In this document: positions 22,737-29,541 of the stretch, in pieces
Layout: every line of letters begins with the position of its first letter
Position numbering within the stretch: position 1 is the first letter of the stretch
Source: JAPLMW01 sp964619675
Lineage (GTDB): Bacteria > Planctomycetota > Phycisphaerae > Sedimentisphaerales > UBA12454
Direction of reading: 5' to 3'
Assembly (NCBI GenBank): GCA_964619675.1
Contig: CAZUEO010000030.1
Coordinates: 1-30,419, forward strand
DNA: 30,419 nucleotides
The notes under the pieces: generated by a model
What the model was told of the DNA's origin: nothing
The model's input: only the letters and a program-made list of their open reading frames with translations
Databases searched by the model: none
Position numbers and translations under genes: made by a program

Positions 22737-25580
22737 TTACTGTTCTTTTATTACTTCAACGCACCTGCTGCAAAGGTCGGGATCGTTCGCATTCTGGCCC
22801 ACGCTTGGCCAGTAGTTCCAGCAGCGCCGGCATTTCTTGTATGGGCTCTTTTCTGCGGAAACGAGCTTCTGCGATTTTACCTTATTGAGTTTTACTTCGC
22901 TTACGATACAGAGTGCTGCAAAGTTCTCAATCCCGAACTGCTCAACGGTATCGATTAAATCGCTATCGTCCGTTGATATTGTAACCGTTGACTCCTGATT
23001 GCTTGCGATAGTCTGTTTCTGGCGGAGACCTTCGAGCTCTTTTAGCACCTCATCGCGCAAACCCATTAGTTTTTCCCATTTAGGCTCCTGTTTTTGCCAG
23101 TCAATGGTTTTGTCAATCTCTGGCCATTTGAGCAGATGGATACTTTCGGCAGCCTCGGTTTTTACATTCATATTTTCATATATCTCCTCAGCCGTATAAG
23201 CAAGAACCGGCGCGAGCATCCTTACAAGGGCATCAAGGATTTTATACATTGCACTCTGGGCGCTTCGTCTTGAAGGCGAGTCTTTTGCTTCGCAGTAGAG
23301 CCTGTCTTTTAGCAGGTCCATATAGATATTGCTCATTTCGATAACGCAGAAGTTATAAATAAGGGTATAAACCTTGTGGAAGAGGAAGTTTTCGAAAGCA
23401 TCTGTAACTTCGTTAATGAGCTTTTGCAGTTTTTGCATTGCCCAGCGGTCGATTTCGAACATTTTTTCATAGGGTATGCTGTTTTTCGATGGGTCGAAGT
23501 CCGATGTATTGCCCAGCAGATAACGCAGCGTATTTCTTATTTTCCTGTATGCATCCTGGAGTCTGCCGATAAGTGCATCGCTGCACCGCATATCTTCCTG
23601 GTAATTAACGCTTGCGACCCAGAGTCTCAGGATATCTGAGCCGTATTTTGCGACTTCATCCTGGGCATTTACGTAATTGCCGAGCGATTTTGACTGCTTC
23701 CTGCCTTCTTCATCGACGGTAAAGCCGTGAGTAAGCACGGTTTTGAATGGTTCGATACCTTCGGCTCCGAGTGCAGGCAGCAGAGAAAGCTGGAACCACC
23801 CGCGATGCTGGTCTGAGCCTTCGAGATATAAATCAACCGGAATCGGCCAGCCGGATTGTTTGGCAACGCTGTACCAGGAACACCCTGATTCGAACCAGAC
23901 GTCAAAGATATTCTCTTCTTTTTGCAGGTCATCGAAGCTGAACCCTTCAGGCAATTTGAAGTTTTCACCGAGTATTTCTTTGGCAGTATCTGTAAACCAG
24001 CTATCCGAGCCTTTTTGTCTTATATGTTCAGCAACAGCCAGGACGGATTCTTTAGTTAGAAGAGTTTTGCCATCTGAATTATAGAATACAGGTATTGGCA
24101 TACCCCAGCATCTTTGCCTTGAAATACACCAATCGGGTCTTGATTCGAGCATACCGGTAATACGTTTTTCGCCCCAGGCAGGTATCCATTTAACTTTCGG
24201 AATTCTTTCAAGAGCCAACTGTCGCAGACTCTTACCATTTGGCAACAGGTTATCTACGCTAATAAACCATTGTTCCGTTGCACGGAAGATTACAGGCATC
24301 CTGCTTCTCCAACAATGAGGAAAGCTGTGGGTAATTTTTCCTTCGGCAAAGAGTAAACCTTTGCTGCTGATATAGTCATTGACCTCTTTATCCACTTTGA
24401 GGACATTTTTGCCGCGGAGCCATTTCGGAACGGTATCGTCATAACAGCCATCGTCTTTCACCGGCGAATAAACGGCAAGATTATTCTGCTGGCCGGCAAC
24501 GTAGTCCTCAAGACCGTGGCCGGGGGCTGTATGAACAAGACCTGTGCCATCCTTAATGGTTACAAAATTTGCTCCAATTACCAGCCAGGCGTCTTTATCA
24601 GTTGGGTTCTTTTCGATAAAGGGATGACTGTAACGCAAGCCAATAAAGTCGCTGCCCTTGACAGTCTTTTCGCTAACAGTATAGTTTGAAAGATTGCCTG
24701 CCGCGATAACGGCTTCAAGACGCCCCTTCGCGACAATCGAGGTAAATTTTTGTCCGTTCTGCGAGTAACTAATTGCCTTGTAATCAAGGTCCGGATTAGC
24801 GGCAATCGCTAAATTAGCAGCAAGCGTCCATGGCGTAGTCGTCCATATCATAAAGCAAACACTGCCGCCCTCGTTCTTAACAAGACCAAGCGATTTTAAT
24901 TTAGCCGCTGACTCTTCAGTTACGGGAAAATTAACGTAAATGCTCGGCGAAGTTATATCCTCGTACTCAAGCTCGGCATCGGCAAGGGCAGTCTGGCAGC
25001 CAACCGACCAGTGAATTGGCTTTAACTGCTTATAAACAAGGCCCTTCGCGACAAGCTCGGCAAAGACCTCACAAATACCGGCCTCATACTGCGGCTTTAG
25101 CGTCAGATACGGATTCTCAAAATCGCCGAATACGCCAAGCTCCTTAAACTGCTTAGTCTGGAGCTTTACGTATTTGCTTGCGTGCTGCTTGCAGAGCTTG
25201 CGGATTTCGAGCTTGCCCGAGGTCCTGGCCTTATCGCCAAGCTCGGTAAAGACCTTTGCCTCAATCGGCAGGCCGTGGCAGTCCCAGCCTGGTACGTAAG
25301 GGGCCTTAAAACCTGCCATCGTCTTATATTTAACAACTATGTCCTTGAGGACCTTGTTTAACACGTGGCCCATATGAATATCGCCATTAGCATAGGGCGG
25401 GCCATCGTGAAGAATATACTGCGGCGAGCCTTCCCTTGAATCGAGGATTTTTCCGTAAATGCCGAGTTTGGCCCAGCTTTTCCGCTGCTGCGGCTCACGC
25501 TGGATGAGATTGGCCTTCATCGCAAATTTGGTCTGCGGCAGATTAAGCGTTTTACTGTAGTTCTTTTTCTCGCCAGTCAT
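22737..25580 (-). CDS. ileS: Isoleucyl-tRNA synthetase
   Basis: IleRS charges tRNA-Ile with isoleucine and edits valine; it is essential and cytoplasmic. The 947 residues match the bacterial class I form. The HIGH motif appears as HMGH (69-72) after PPYANGDI; GWDCHGLPIE follows; the editing domain (about 200-400) holds the WTTTPWTLAANLAIA and HTAPGHGLEDY blocks. The KMSKS loop reads KQSKS (628-632) in EEGRKQSKSLGN. The C-terminal zinc ribbon has Cys917, Cys920, Cys937 and Cys940. The N-terminus is in the right place relative to the family. Its own consensus promoter is at 25606-25634. The leader is about 20 nt, too short for a T-box. The gene is enclosed by the inverted-repeat pair X. Confidence 0.97.
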   Translation of the reverse strand: MTGEKKNYSKTLNLPQTKFAMKANLIQREPQQRKSWAKLGIYGKILDSREGSPQYILHDGPPYANGDIHMGHVLNKVLKDIVVKYKTMAGFKAPYVPGWDCHGLPIEAKVFTELGDKARTSGKLEIRKLCKQHASKYVKLQTKQFKELGVFGDFENPYLTLKPQYEAGICEVFAELVAKGLVYKQLKPIHWSVGCQTALADAELEYEDITSPSIYVNFPVTEESAAKLKSLGLVKNEGGSVCFMIWTTTPWTLAANLAIAANPDLDYKAISYSQNGQKFTSIVAKGRLEAVIAAGNLSNYTVSEKTVKGSDFIGLRYSHPFIEKNPTDKDAWLVIGANFVTIKDGTGLVHTAPGHGLEDYVAGQQNNLAVYSPVKDDGCYDDTVPKWLRGKNVLKVDKEVNDYISSKGLLFAEGKITHSFPHCWRSRMPVIFRATEQWFISVDNLLPNGKSLRQLALERIPKVKWIPAWGEKRITGMLESRPDWCISRQRCWGMPIPVFYNSDGKTLLTKESVLAVAEHIRQKGSDSWFTDTAKEILGENFKLPEGFSFDDLQKEENIFDVWFESGCSWYSVAKQSGWPIPVDLYLEGSDQHRGWFQLSLLPALGAEGIEPFKTVLTHGFTVDEEGRKQSKSLGNYVNAQDEVAKYGSDILRLWVASVNYQEDMRCSDALIGRLQDAYRKIRNTLRYLLGNTSDFDPSKNSIPYEKMFEIDRWAMQKLQKLINEVTDAFENFLFHKVYTLIYNFCVIEMSNIYMDLLKDRLYCEAKDSPSRRSAQSAMYKILDALVRMLAPVLAYTAEEIYENMNVKTEAAESIHLLKWPEIDKTIDWQKQEPKWEKLMGLRDEVLKELEGLRQKQTIASNQESTVTISTDDSDLIDTVEQFGIENFAALCIVSEVKLNKVKSQKLVSAEKSPYKKCRRCWNYWPSVGQNANDPDLCSRCVEVIKEQ

Positions 25581-25605
25581 AAGATTCCCGATTTAAAGAC
25601 AAAAC

Positions 25606-25634
25606 ATAATAGTTTTAAGTTACAGAGCTGTCAA
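25606..25634 (-). promoter_or_regulatory. Consensus sigma70-type promoter of ileS
   Basis: On the minus strand TTGACA (25629-25634), a 17-nt spacer and TATTAT (25606-25611) lie 25 bp upstream of the ileS ATG. It is located between the gene and the X right arm, so promoter and gene form one unit inside the inverted repeats. Confidence 0.8.
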
Positions 25635-25664
25635 GCGTGAAGCGAATATAGCGGATAGCGGACG

Positions 25665-25894
25665 GCGTGGAGCGTGGAGTGTAGAACGTATAGCGAGGAG
25701 CGTATAGCGTAGAGCGTGGAGCGGAGAAGTTAAAAACTAATCCGTCTTCGCTAAGAGCTACGACGAGACGCTGCGCGAAAGTGAAAAGTGAAAAGTTATC
25801 AGAAACGCAGTTATCGGTTATCAGTTATCGGCAATTCACCACAGAGGCGCAGAGGTGTAAAAAATTCCGAATTGCGAAATCCGAATTCCGAAAC
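25665..25894 (-). repeat. Inverted-repeat pair X, right arm
   Basis: Reverse complement of 22531-22734. Nine heptamers (GCGTGGA, GTGTAGA, GCGTATA and relatives) run in perfect register from 25665 to 25727, then come the unique core, the GATAACT / TTTCACT block and the TTCCGAA block. Relative to the left arm, the core has about three substitutions in roughly 150 bp, plus extra units of 7, 7 and 8 bp; the order of the GCGTRGA words also differs. Flanking heptamer-like words continue to about 25932. The rest of 25581-26022 holds no gene. Confidence 0.92.
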
Positions 25895-25997
25895 AAATTC
25901 GAATAACTGAAATCCAAATGTTCAAAACGAAAGGGCGGAAGGAACTTGCCCTCTTTACATCGGCTAACCTGCGGACAAACCCCGCCAGCGAATAGCA

Positions 25998-26028
25998 GGA
26001 TAAGCCAGCAGACTCCTGGAGCTTATCC
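25998..26028 (-). other. Hairpin containing the stop codon of the FGE-like gene
   Basis: GGATAAGC (25998-26005) and GCTTATCC (26021-26028) pair perfectly around a 15-nt loop that can pair further. The TAA stop (26023-26025) lies in the stem. No T-run follows on the minus strand, so it may stabilise the 3' end of the mRNA or act in Rho-dependent ending rather than as an intrinsic terminator. Confidence 0.5.
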
Positions 26029-26922
26029 GCTAAGTTTTTTCAAGACCAAACCGCCGAGAGTGAATAAAAGAATCGTTGCGGGTTCAGGAACTTCGGCAAC
26101 ACGAAAACCCATAGTGCCGTATCCCATAACGTAGCCTCGGTGGTCCGGAGGCATGCCATCCTGGCCGTACGATGCGAGAGCGGTGGCTGAAGTCCGGTGT
26201 GTGCCGCCCCGCACGCCGCGGCCATACGTGATTAGCGTTTCATTCCATTCAGCAACATTACCCATCATATCAAAAGTACCATTCTGCTCCTGTGCGCCGG
26301 TACCTACATCCCAGGGTGTCACGTTCACGTCAAAAGGAAACCCATAGTGCCAGCCGTTATCAGGAGCAGGGATAGTATCCAGGCCGTTGGCATAGACTGA
26401 ATAACCACTGCCATCGGGTTTGTAATATGCCGCCTTGTACCATTCATCTTCGGTTGGCAGGACATAAATAGTGCCATAAGTCGCCATAGCCGCAGCACGA
26501 TCGATACCAATAAAGTCACCGGGATTTGTATTGTTGCCGCTGAACTGATAAGCGCCTAAACTTTTATCGCCGCTGGTAAGGTAGTTGCAGAACTGGGTTG
26601 CTGCATACCAGCTTATGTCAGGGGCAGGCTGCTGGGCATCGGTCAAGGCTGCATGATAGCCGTAAGCACTGTTCGGATTACCAGTTGGGGCGCCGGCAGC
26701 GATAATAAGAGTATCCCACTGAGCATTAGTCACTTCGTATTTGCCGATACGATAATTATAATCAACTGCACCACAGCCGACAGTGCCACCCGTATCAGCA
26801 GCATTGCCAACGTTGCCGATAGTTACAAAATCAATGTTAATATCACGTATGATGTCAGCCGGAGCAAAATTCACTGCTGCCATCATACAAACAATGGCTG
26901 CCAAAAGTCCTGCATTTTTCAT
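26023..26922 (-). CDS. Secreted FGE/SUMF1-domain protein with a PEP-CTERM sorting tail
   Basis: This 299-residue exported protein has a signal peptide (about 1-22, LLAAIVCMMAAVNFAPA) and a formylglycine-generating-enzyme-type domain: YRIGKYEVTNAQW (57-69), DISWYAATQFCNYL, VLPTEDEWYKAAYY, MMGNVAEWNE, RGVRGGTHRTS and GTMGFRVAE. The C-terminus is a PEP-CTERM signal: VPEP, a hydrophobic helix, then basic KKLSG, which directs processing by an exosortase at the membrane. The catalytic cysteines of true FGE, expected in the region after RGG, are not seen, so it is probably a surface binding or structural protein rather than a sulfatase activator. Start ATG 26922 is chosen for GGAAGGAG 6 nt upstream and the signal peptide; the longer frame to 27027 is not used. 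Confidence 0.9.
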   Translation of the reverse strand: MKNAGLLAAIVCMMAAVNFAPADIIRDINIDFVTIGNVGNAADTGGTVGCGAVDYNYRIGKYEVTNAQWDTLIIAAGAPTGNPNSAYGYHAALTDAQQPAPDISWYAATQFCNYLTSGDKSLGAYQFSGNNTNPGDFIGIDRAAAMATYGTIYVLPTEDEWYKAAYYKPDGSGYSVYANGLDTIPAPDNGWHYGFPFDVNVTPWDVGTGAQEQNGTFDMMGNVAEWNETLITYGRGVRGGTHRTSATALASYGQDGMPPDHRGYVMGYGTMGFRVAEVPEPATILLFTLGGLVLKKLSG

Positions 26923-26957
26923 TTTCTTCTCCTTCCAAAAGTGGTTATTTTTTTTGG

Positions 26958-27008
26958 TTAATGCAGAGGAATTTGGGTATGCGTAAAGAAATACGGCTTT
27001 GTTTTCAT
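26958..27008 (-). CDS. Small upstream ORF (16 codons) with a strong ribosome binding site
   Basis: A short frame encodes MKTKPYFFTHTQIPLH and ends 35 bp before the FGE-like gene. It has a near-perfect AGGAGGTG Shine-Dalgarno (27016-27023) with 7-nt spacing, stronger than most genes in the window. A leader peptide or a real small protein is possible; no homology can be claimed. CCAAAA...TTTTGG arms (26934-26957) can form a hairpin between it and the next ribosome binding site. The spacer 27028-27334 otherwise carries only the Y' repeat and no gene. Confidence 0.4.
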   Translation of the reverse strand: MKTKPYFFTHTQIPLH

Positions 27009-27117
27009 ATTCTCTCACCTCCTGCAAAATGGATTAAGACAACACTTAGTTGTACATCTTTTTTGCTAAAAGTCAAGGACAAAAAGCATGGCGGCTTGGC
27101 TTTGTTTCGTCGGCGGA

Positions 27118-27197
27118 GAAAGAAACTTAAAATTTAAAGCTGAAAGTTCAAAACCAAAATTCAAAATACAAAAATAACCGCGGATTACGCGGATTTT
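27118..27197 (-). repeat. Inverted-repeat pair Y, right arm
   Basis: Reverse complement of 22175-22254: GAAAGAAACTTAAAAT, heptamers such as GTTCAAA and TTCAAAA, and CCGCGGATTACGCGGATTTT at the end. The two arms are 4.9 kb apart and enclose the X pair, ileS and the FGE-like gene. Confidence 0.85.
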
Positions 27198-27334
27198 CAC
27201 GGATTTTTAACAGGGAATTTGGCTTGCCTTCGATGAGAATTGGGAGGATAATTGGCTGAGCAGCTTTGTGAGGAAATATCGCGGGGCTCGGTCTTTGGTG
27301 TTTAATTGAATGAATTTTCAGGAAGGAGAAAAAA

Positions 27335-27856
27335 ATGGAGACGAAAAAAGCGAAAATAACAGTGTTAGTGAGCCTAACGGCTTTAGCAGGGCTGGCAGTT
27401 ATACTCTTGCCTACTTATGCAGGTGATTTGGAGCCGATTGCCCGGCCGGAGCCGAAACTTCATAGAGTCTACAAAGGCGAGTTGACCAGGGACGATTTAA
27501 TCGCAAAAGCAACGCTGCCAGATAGCAACGGAGCCGCTACAGCAACTGGTTATTCCGAGTCTTTCTCATTTGATGAGGCATTCAAGAATGCCCTCGATGC
27601 TTTGCCGGCAGATACAAACGTGTATCCTGACAAGATGGAGGTTGTTAAGGTAGTTGAGATTGGCGCTGCGTTTGGCGGTATTGCGGGAGTCGCCCACATG
27701 TATGTGCGTGTTCGCCGAGAGCCTGACCCGGCATCGGCATCTGCCACAAGGAAACAAAGGACGAAGCCGAGGCTCGGAATTGGGAAGCCGCAAAGGCTTC
27801 CAGGCAGGGAAATCAAATTCGAAGTCTCGGAGCCCAAGCCCATAGAAGAAAAATAG
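27335..27856 (+). CDS. Hypothetical exported protein
   Basis: I do not recognise this 173-residue protein. An N-terminal hydrophobic segment (about 8-28, ending LLPTYAGD) looks like a signal peptide or anchor. A compact predicted alpha/beta core (about 65-130) holds GYSESFSFDEAFKNALDALP and MEVVKVVEIGAAFGGIAGVAHMYVRVRR. The arrangement of a helix followed by long strands recalls small dodecin-like folds, but this is a guess. The C-terminal 45 residues are basic and proline-rich, probably disordered. The ATG has a strong GGAAGGAG Shine-Dalgarno, nearly the same leader as the FGE-like gene on the other side. Confidence 0.65.
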   Translation: METKKAKITVLVSLTALAGLAVILLPTYAGDLEPIARPEPKLHRVYKGELTRDDLIAKATLPDSNGAATATGYSESFSFDEAFKNALDALPADTNVYPDKMEVVKVVEIGAAFGGIAGVAHMYVRVRREPDPASASATRKQRTKPRLGIGKPQRLPGREIKFEVSEPKPIEEK

Positions 27857-27893
27857 CTCACAGAGAATTAACCACGAATTATGCAGTCGCTGG

Positions 27894-28147
27894 TAGTTAG
27901 TATCTAGTATCTAGTATTTAGTATATGGTATTTAGTGAAAGGAACCGCCGAAGGCGGATAAAGAAAAATGCAGTTGCCGCCGAGGGCTGCGATGAGGAAC
28001 AACTGAATTACGCAGGCGCAGAACGCCGGAGTAAGATAAAAGAATCCCGAACCGAAGGTGGCAACTGGTTCCATCGCCAAAGGCGGAGAGAATAGAAAAT
28101 CGAGAATAGAAAGTAGAGAGTAGAAAGTAGAAATTTTAAAGTAGAAA
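27894..28147 (-). repeat. Dispersed repeat module, copy C (inverted relative to A and B)
   Basis: Six heptamers of the TATCTAG / TATTTAG type (27894-27935), the GCCGAAGGCGG hairpin, CAGTTGCCGCC, GAACCGAAGGTGGCAACTGG and the AGAATAGAAAATCGAGAAT heptamer end (to about 28147) match the reverse complement of A and B. The 39-nt hairpin found in A and B is missing: GGGCTGCGATGA joins GGAACAACTG directly. The remaining spacer to 28238 holds a GATTCCTCCGCACAGG module and no gene. Confidence 0.85.
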
Positions 28148-28238
28148 AAAGGAGAGTTAAATTTTAAATAGATTCCTCCGCACAGGTTGGAATGACGGAC
28201 GAGATTGCCACGCCCCTTAGGGCCTCGCAATGACTTTA

Positions 28239-28625
28239 TTACTTTTGTTTTAGATTCCGGCAGCAATTATCACAAAATAGATATGTGTTATCGTCTGACT
28301 CAGCCGCCCAACACAAATCACCGGAATTTATTGTAGTTCCACACTTATCACAATGCTCATGATTCCATCCATCTTTTTCAATCTTGAAAAGGCTTGCATC
28401 ATAGGAATCAAATATATTCGGGATTTTAACCAAATTGCCGCCTTCTTGCGGATACCACCTTTGAGGGCCGGCTTCATCTAATACCTTTTGCACTTCATCA
28501 GAAGGCTTTTGGTCTTTTGGGATGAATACGGTAAGTGCATCACGTTTGGGACAATAAACCTGACGAAACATATTCGATGTAAGGCTATCAATATGTTTTT
28601 CATAGTTTTCAGGTTCGATGCCCAT
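28239..28625 (-). CDS. Hypothetical cysteine-rich (zinc-binding) protein
   Basis: This 128-residue protein is unrecognised. The C-terminal third carries HCDKCGTTINSGDLCW and FCDNCCRNL, giving Cys92, Cys95, Cys105, Cys118 and Cys121, arranged like a LIM-type or treble-clef zinc site. The N-terminal part (about 20-75) has a strand-rich segment with RQVYCPKRDALTVFIP. It looks soluble and cytoplasmic. The ATG has AAGG 7 nt upstream, and a consensus-like promoter lies at 28697-28725, which supports it being expressed. Confidence 0.65.
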   Translation of the reverse strand: MGIEPENYEKHIDSLTSNMFRQVYCPKRDALTVFIPKDQKPSDEVQKVLDEAGPQRWYPQEGGNLVKIPNIFDSYDASLFKIEKDGWNHEHCDKCGTTINSGDLCWAAESDDNTYLFCDNCCRNLKQK

Positions 28626-28696
28626 AAATTACCTTAACCTCAACGTAAAATATATAGTACAATTTTCCACCTGCGGCGAGCAAAGTCGATACATTA

Positions 28697-28725
28697 ATTT
28701 TATCCCGCCTGTGTGCATATGTCAA
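28697..28725 (-). promoter_or_regulatory. Promoter of the zinc-binding protein gene
   Basis: On the minus strand TTGACA (28720-28725), a 17-nt spacer and TAAAAT (28697-28702) lie about 70 bp upstream of the ATG at 28625. Confidence 0.65.
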
Positions 28726-28766
28726 TAAAATATGGCGATTGAAAATTGAAAGAATGAAAAAAATGA

Positions 28767-28797
28767 TTGCAACGGATTTAATTATCCTTTAGGATAA
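28767..28797 (+). promoter_or_regulatory. Candidate promoter with overlapping operator-like palindrome, upstream of the RhuM remnant
   Basis: TTGCAA (28767-28772), a 17-nt spacer and TAGGAT (28790-28795) precede the RhuM-like start by about 28 bp. The -10 is covered by a palindrome TTATCCT-TT-AGGATAA (28782-28797), the classic placement of a repressor site. The TTATCC/GGATAA half-sites reappear in the palindrome at 29096-29120. Confidence 0.4.
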
Positions 28798-28822
28798 AAA
28801 TTGTCCCAGTTAAGATAAATTT

Positions 28823-29208
28823 ATGGCAGAAAACGAACCACAATCAAATATTGCTATTTATACCACCGACGACGGGCAGGCAAGACTGCAAGTCAAGATA
28901 AAAGATGAAACCGTCTGGCTTACGCAGGACCAGATGGCGGCTTTATTCGATAAAGGCCGAACTACGATTACCGAACATATCCAAAATGCCTTCAAAGAAG
29001 GAGAATTAGACGAAAATTCAGTATGTCGGGAATTCCGACGAACTGGTTTTAGAGAAAAAGATTAACCACATAGAGCGAAAAGATATGAAGTACTCAGTTA
29101 TCCGGAAATTCCGGATAACTTTTGCTAAAAGAAAGAGATAAAAATTATATCTCTGACTTTGATATGGCTGTGAAAAAATACCTGCAAAAAGGTAAAGAGA
29201 AAGATTAA
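28823..29208 (+). pseudogene. RhuM-family (virulence protein RhuM) gene remnant
   Basis: The first 80 codons read IAIYTTDDGQARLQVKIKDE and TVWLTQDQMAALFDKGRTTI, then TEHIQNAFKEGELDENSV, clearly the N-terminal DNA-binding-like part of the RhuM family (normally about 330 residues). After CREFRRTG the expected continuation (DGKxYxxxxYNLD) is lost and a stop follows at 29063-29065. A second frame (29119-29208) reads KERDKNYISDFDMAVKKYLQ before a stop, resembling the C-terminal end of the family as I remember it. The gene thus appears to have lost its middle. Between the pieces lies a 25-bp palindrome. RhuM genes often travel with restriction and mobile islands, but no partner is here. Confidence 0.7.
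29096..29120. repeat. Perfect 25-bp palindrome inside the RhuM remnant
   Basis: AGTTATCCGGAA and TTCCGGATAACT form perfect 12-bp arms around one A. In one frame the segment reads SVIRKFRIT, resembling the SVCREFRRT stretch 70 bp upstream, so a diverged duplicate of that coding segment is possible. Confidence 0.7.
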
Positions 29209-29298
29209 GTCATAAATCTATGAAACTTCAATTTGACGCAAATCAGCAGCGGTTTTGCTGATAAAGTGGAGCAGGGGAGCAAGGAATTTAAATTGTTT

Positions 29299-29541
29299 TA
29301 ATAGATTCCTCCGCAATGGTCGGAATGACCGCGGCAAGGTCCACCTGAGGCGGATAAAAGAAAGTTACAGTTGCTGGCGAGGGCTGCGATGAGGAACAGA
29401 CAGTATTACGCAGTCCTAAAGGGACGCAGTAAAATAAAAGAATTCCGAACCGAAGGCAGCAACTGGTTCCATCGCCAAAGGCGGAGAAAGTTGAAATTTT
29501 AAAAAGATTTCTCCACACGGGTCGAAATGACCGGGGCGGGT
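29299..29541 (-). repeat. Dispersed repeat module, copy D, with flanking GATTCCTCC / GATTTCTCC modules
   Basis: Copy D holds GATTCCTCCGCAATGG, GGCAAGGTCCACCTGAGGCG, GGGCTGCGATGAGGAACAGA, CCGAACCGAAGGCAGCAACT, CCATCGCCAAAGGCGGAG, then TTTTAAAAAGATTTCTCCAC and GTCGAAATGACCGGGGC. It matches the reverse complement of A plus the module at 20941-20999. As in C, the 39-nt hairpin is absent. Its right end supplies the last codons and stop of the HNH gene. The stretch 29209-29298 has no gene. Confidence 0.85.

Noticed and set aside
25581..25640. A T-box riboswitch upstream of ileS
   Set aside because: The promoter -10 is only about 25 bp from the start codon, leaving no room for a T-box leader.
22531..25894. 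A composite transposon carrying ileS
   Set aside because: The arms contain no transposase frame, no terminal motif of a known insertion-sequence family, and no target-site duplication was apparent; the arms are heptamer-type repeats.
27904..28266. A 120-codon minus-strand frame, and plus-strand frames at 20601-20858 and 21902-22198, sharing the peptide CEMPLRLSHRGHRSPC or parts of it
   Set aside because: The shared peptide is just the translation of the dispersed repeat modules A-C. The frames have no ribosome binding site and consist of heptamer or repeat sequence, so they are not genes.
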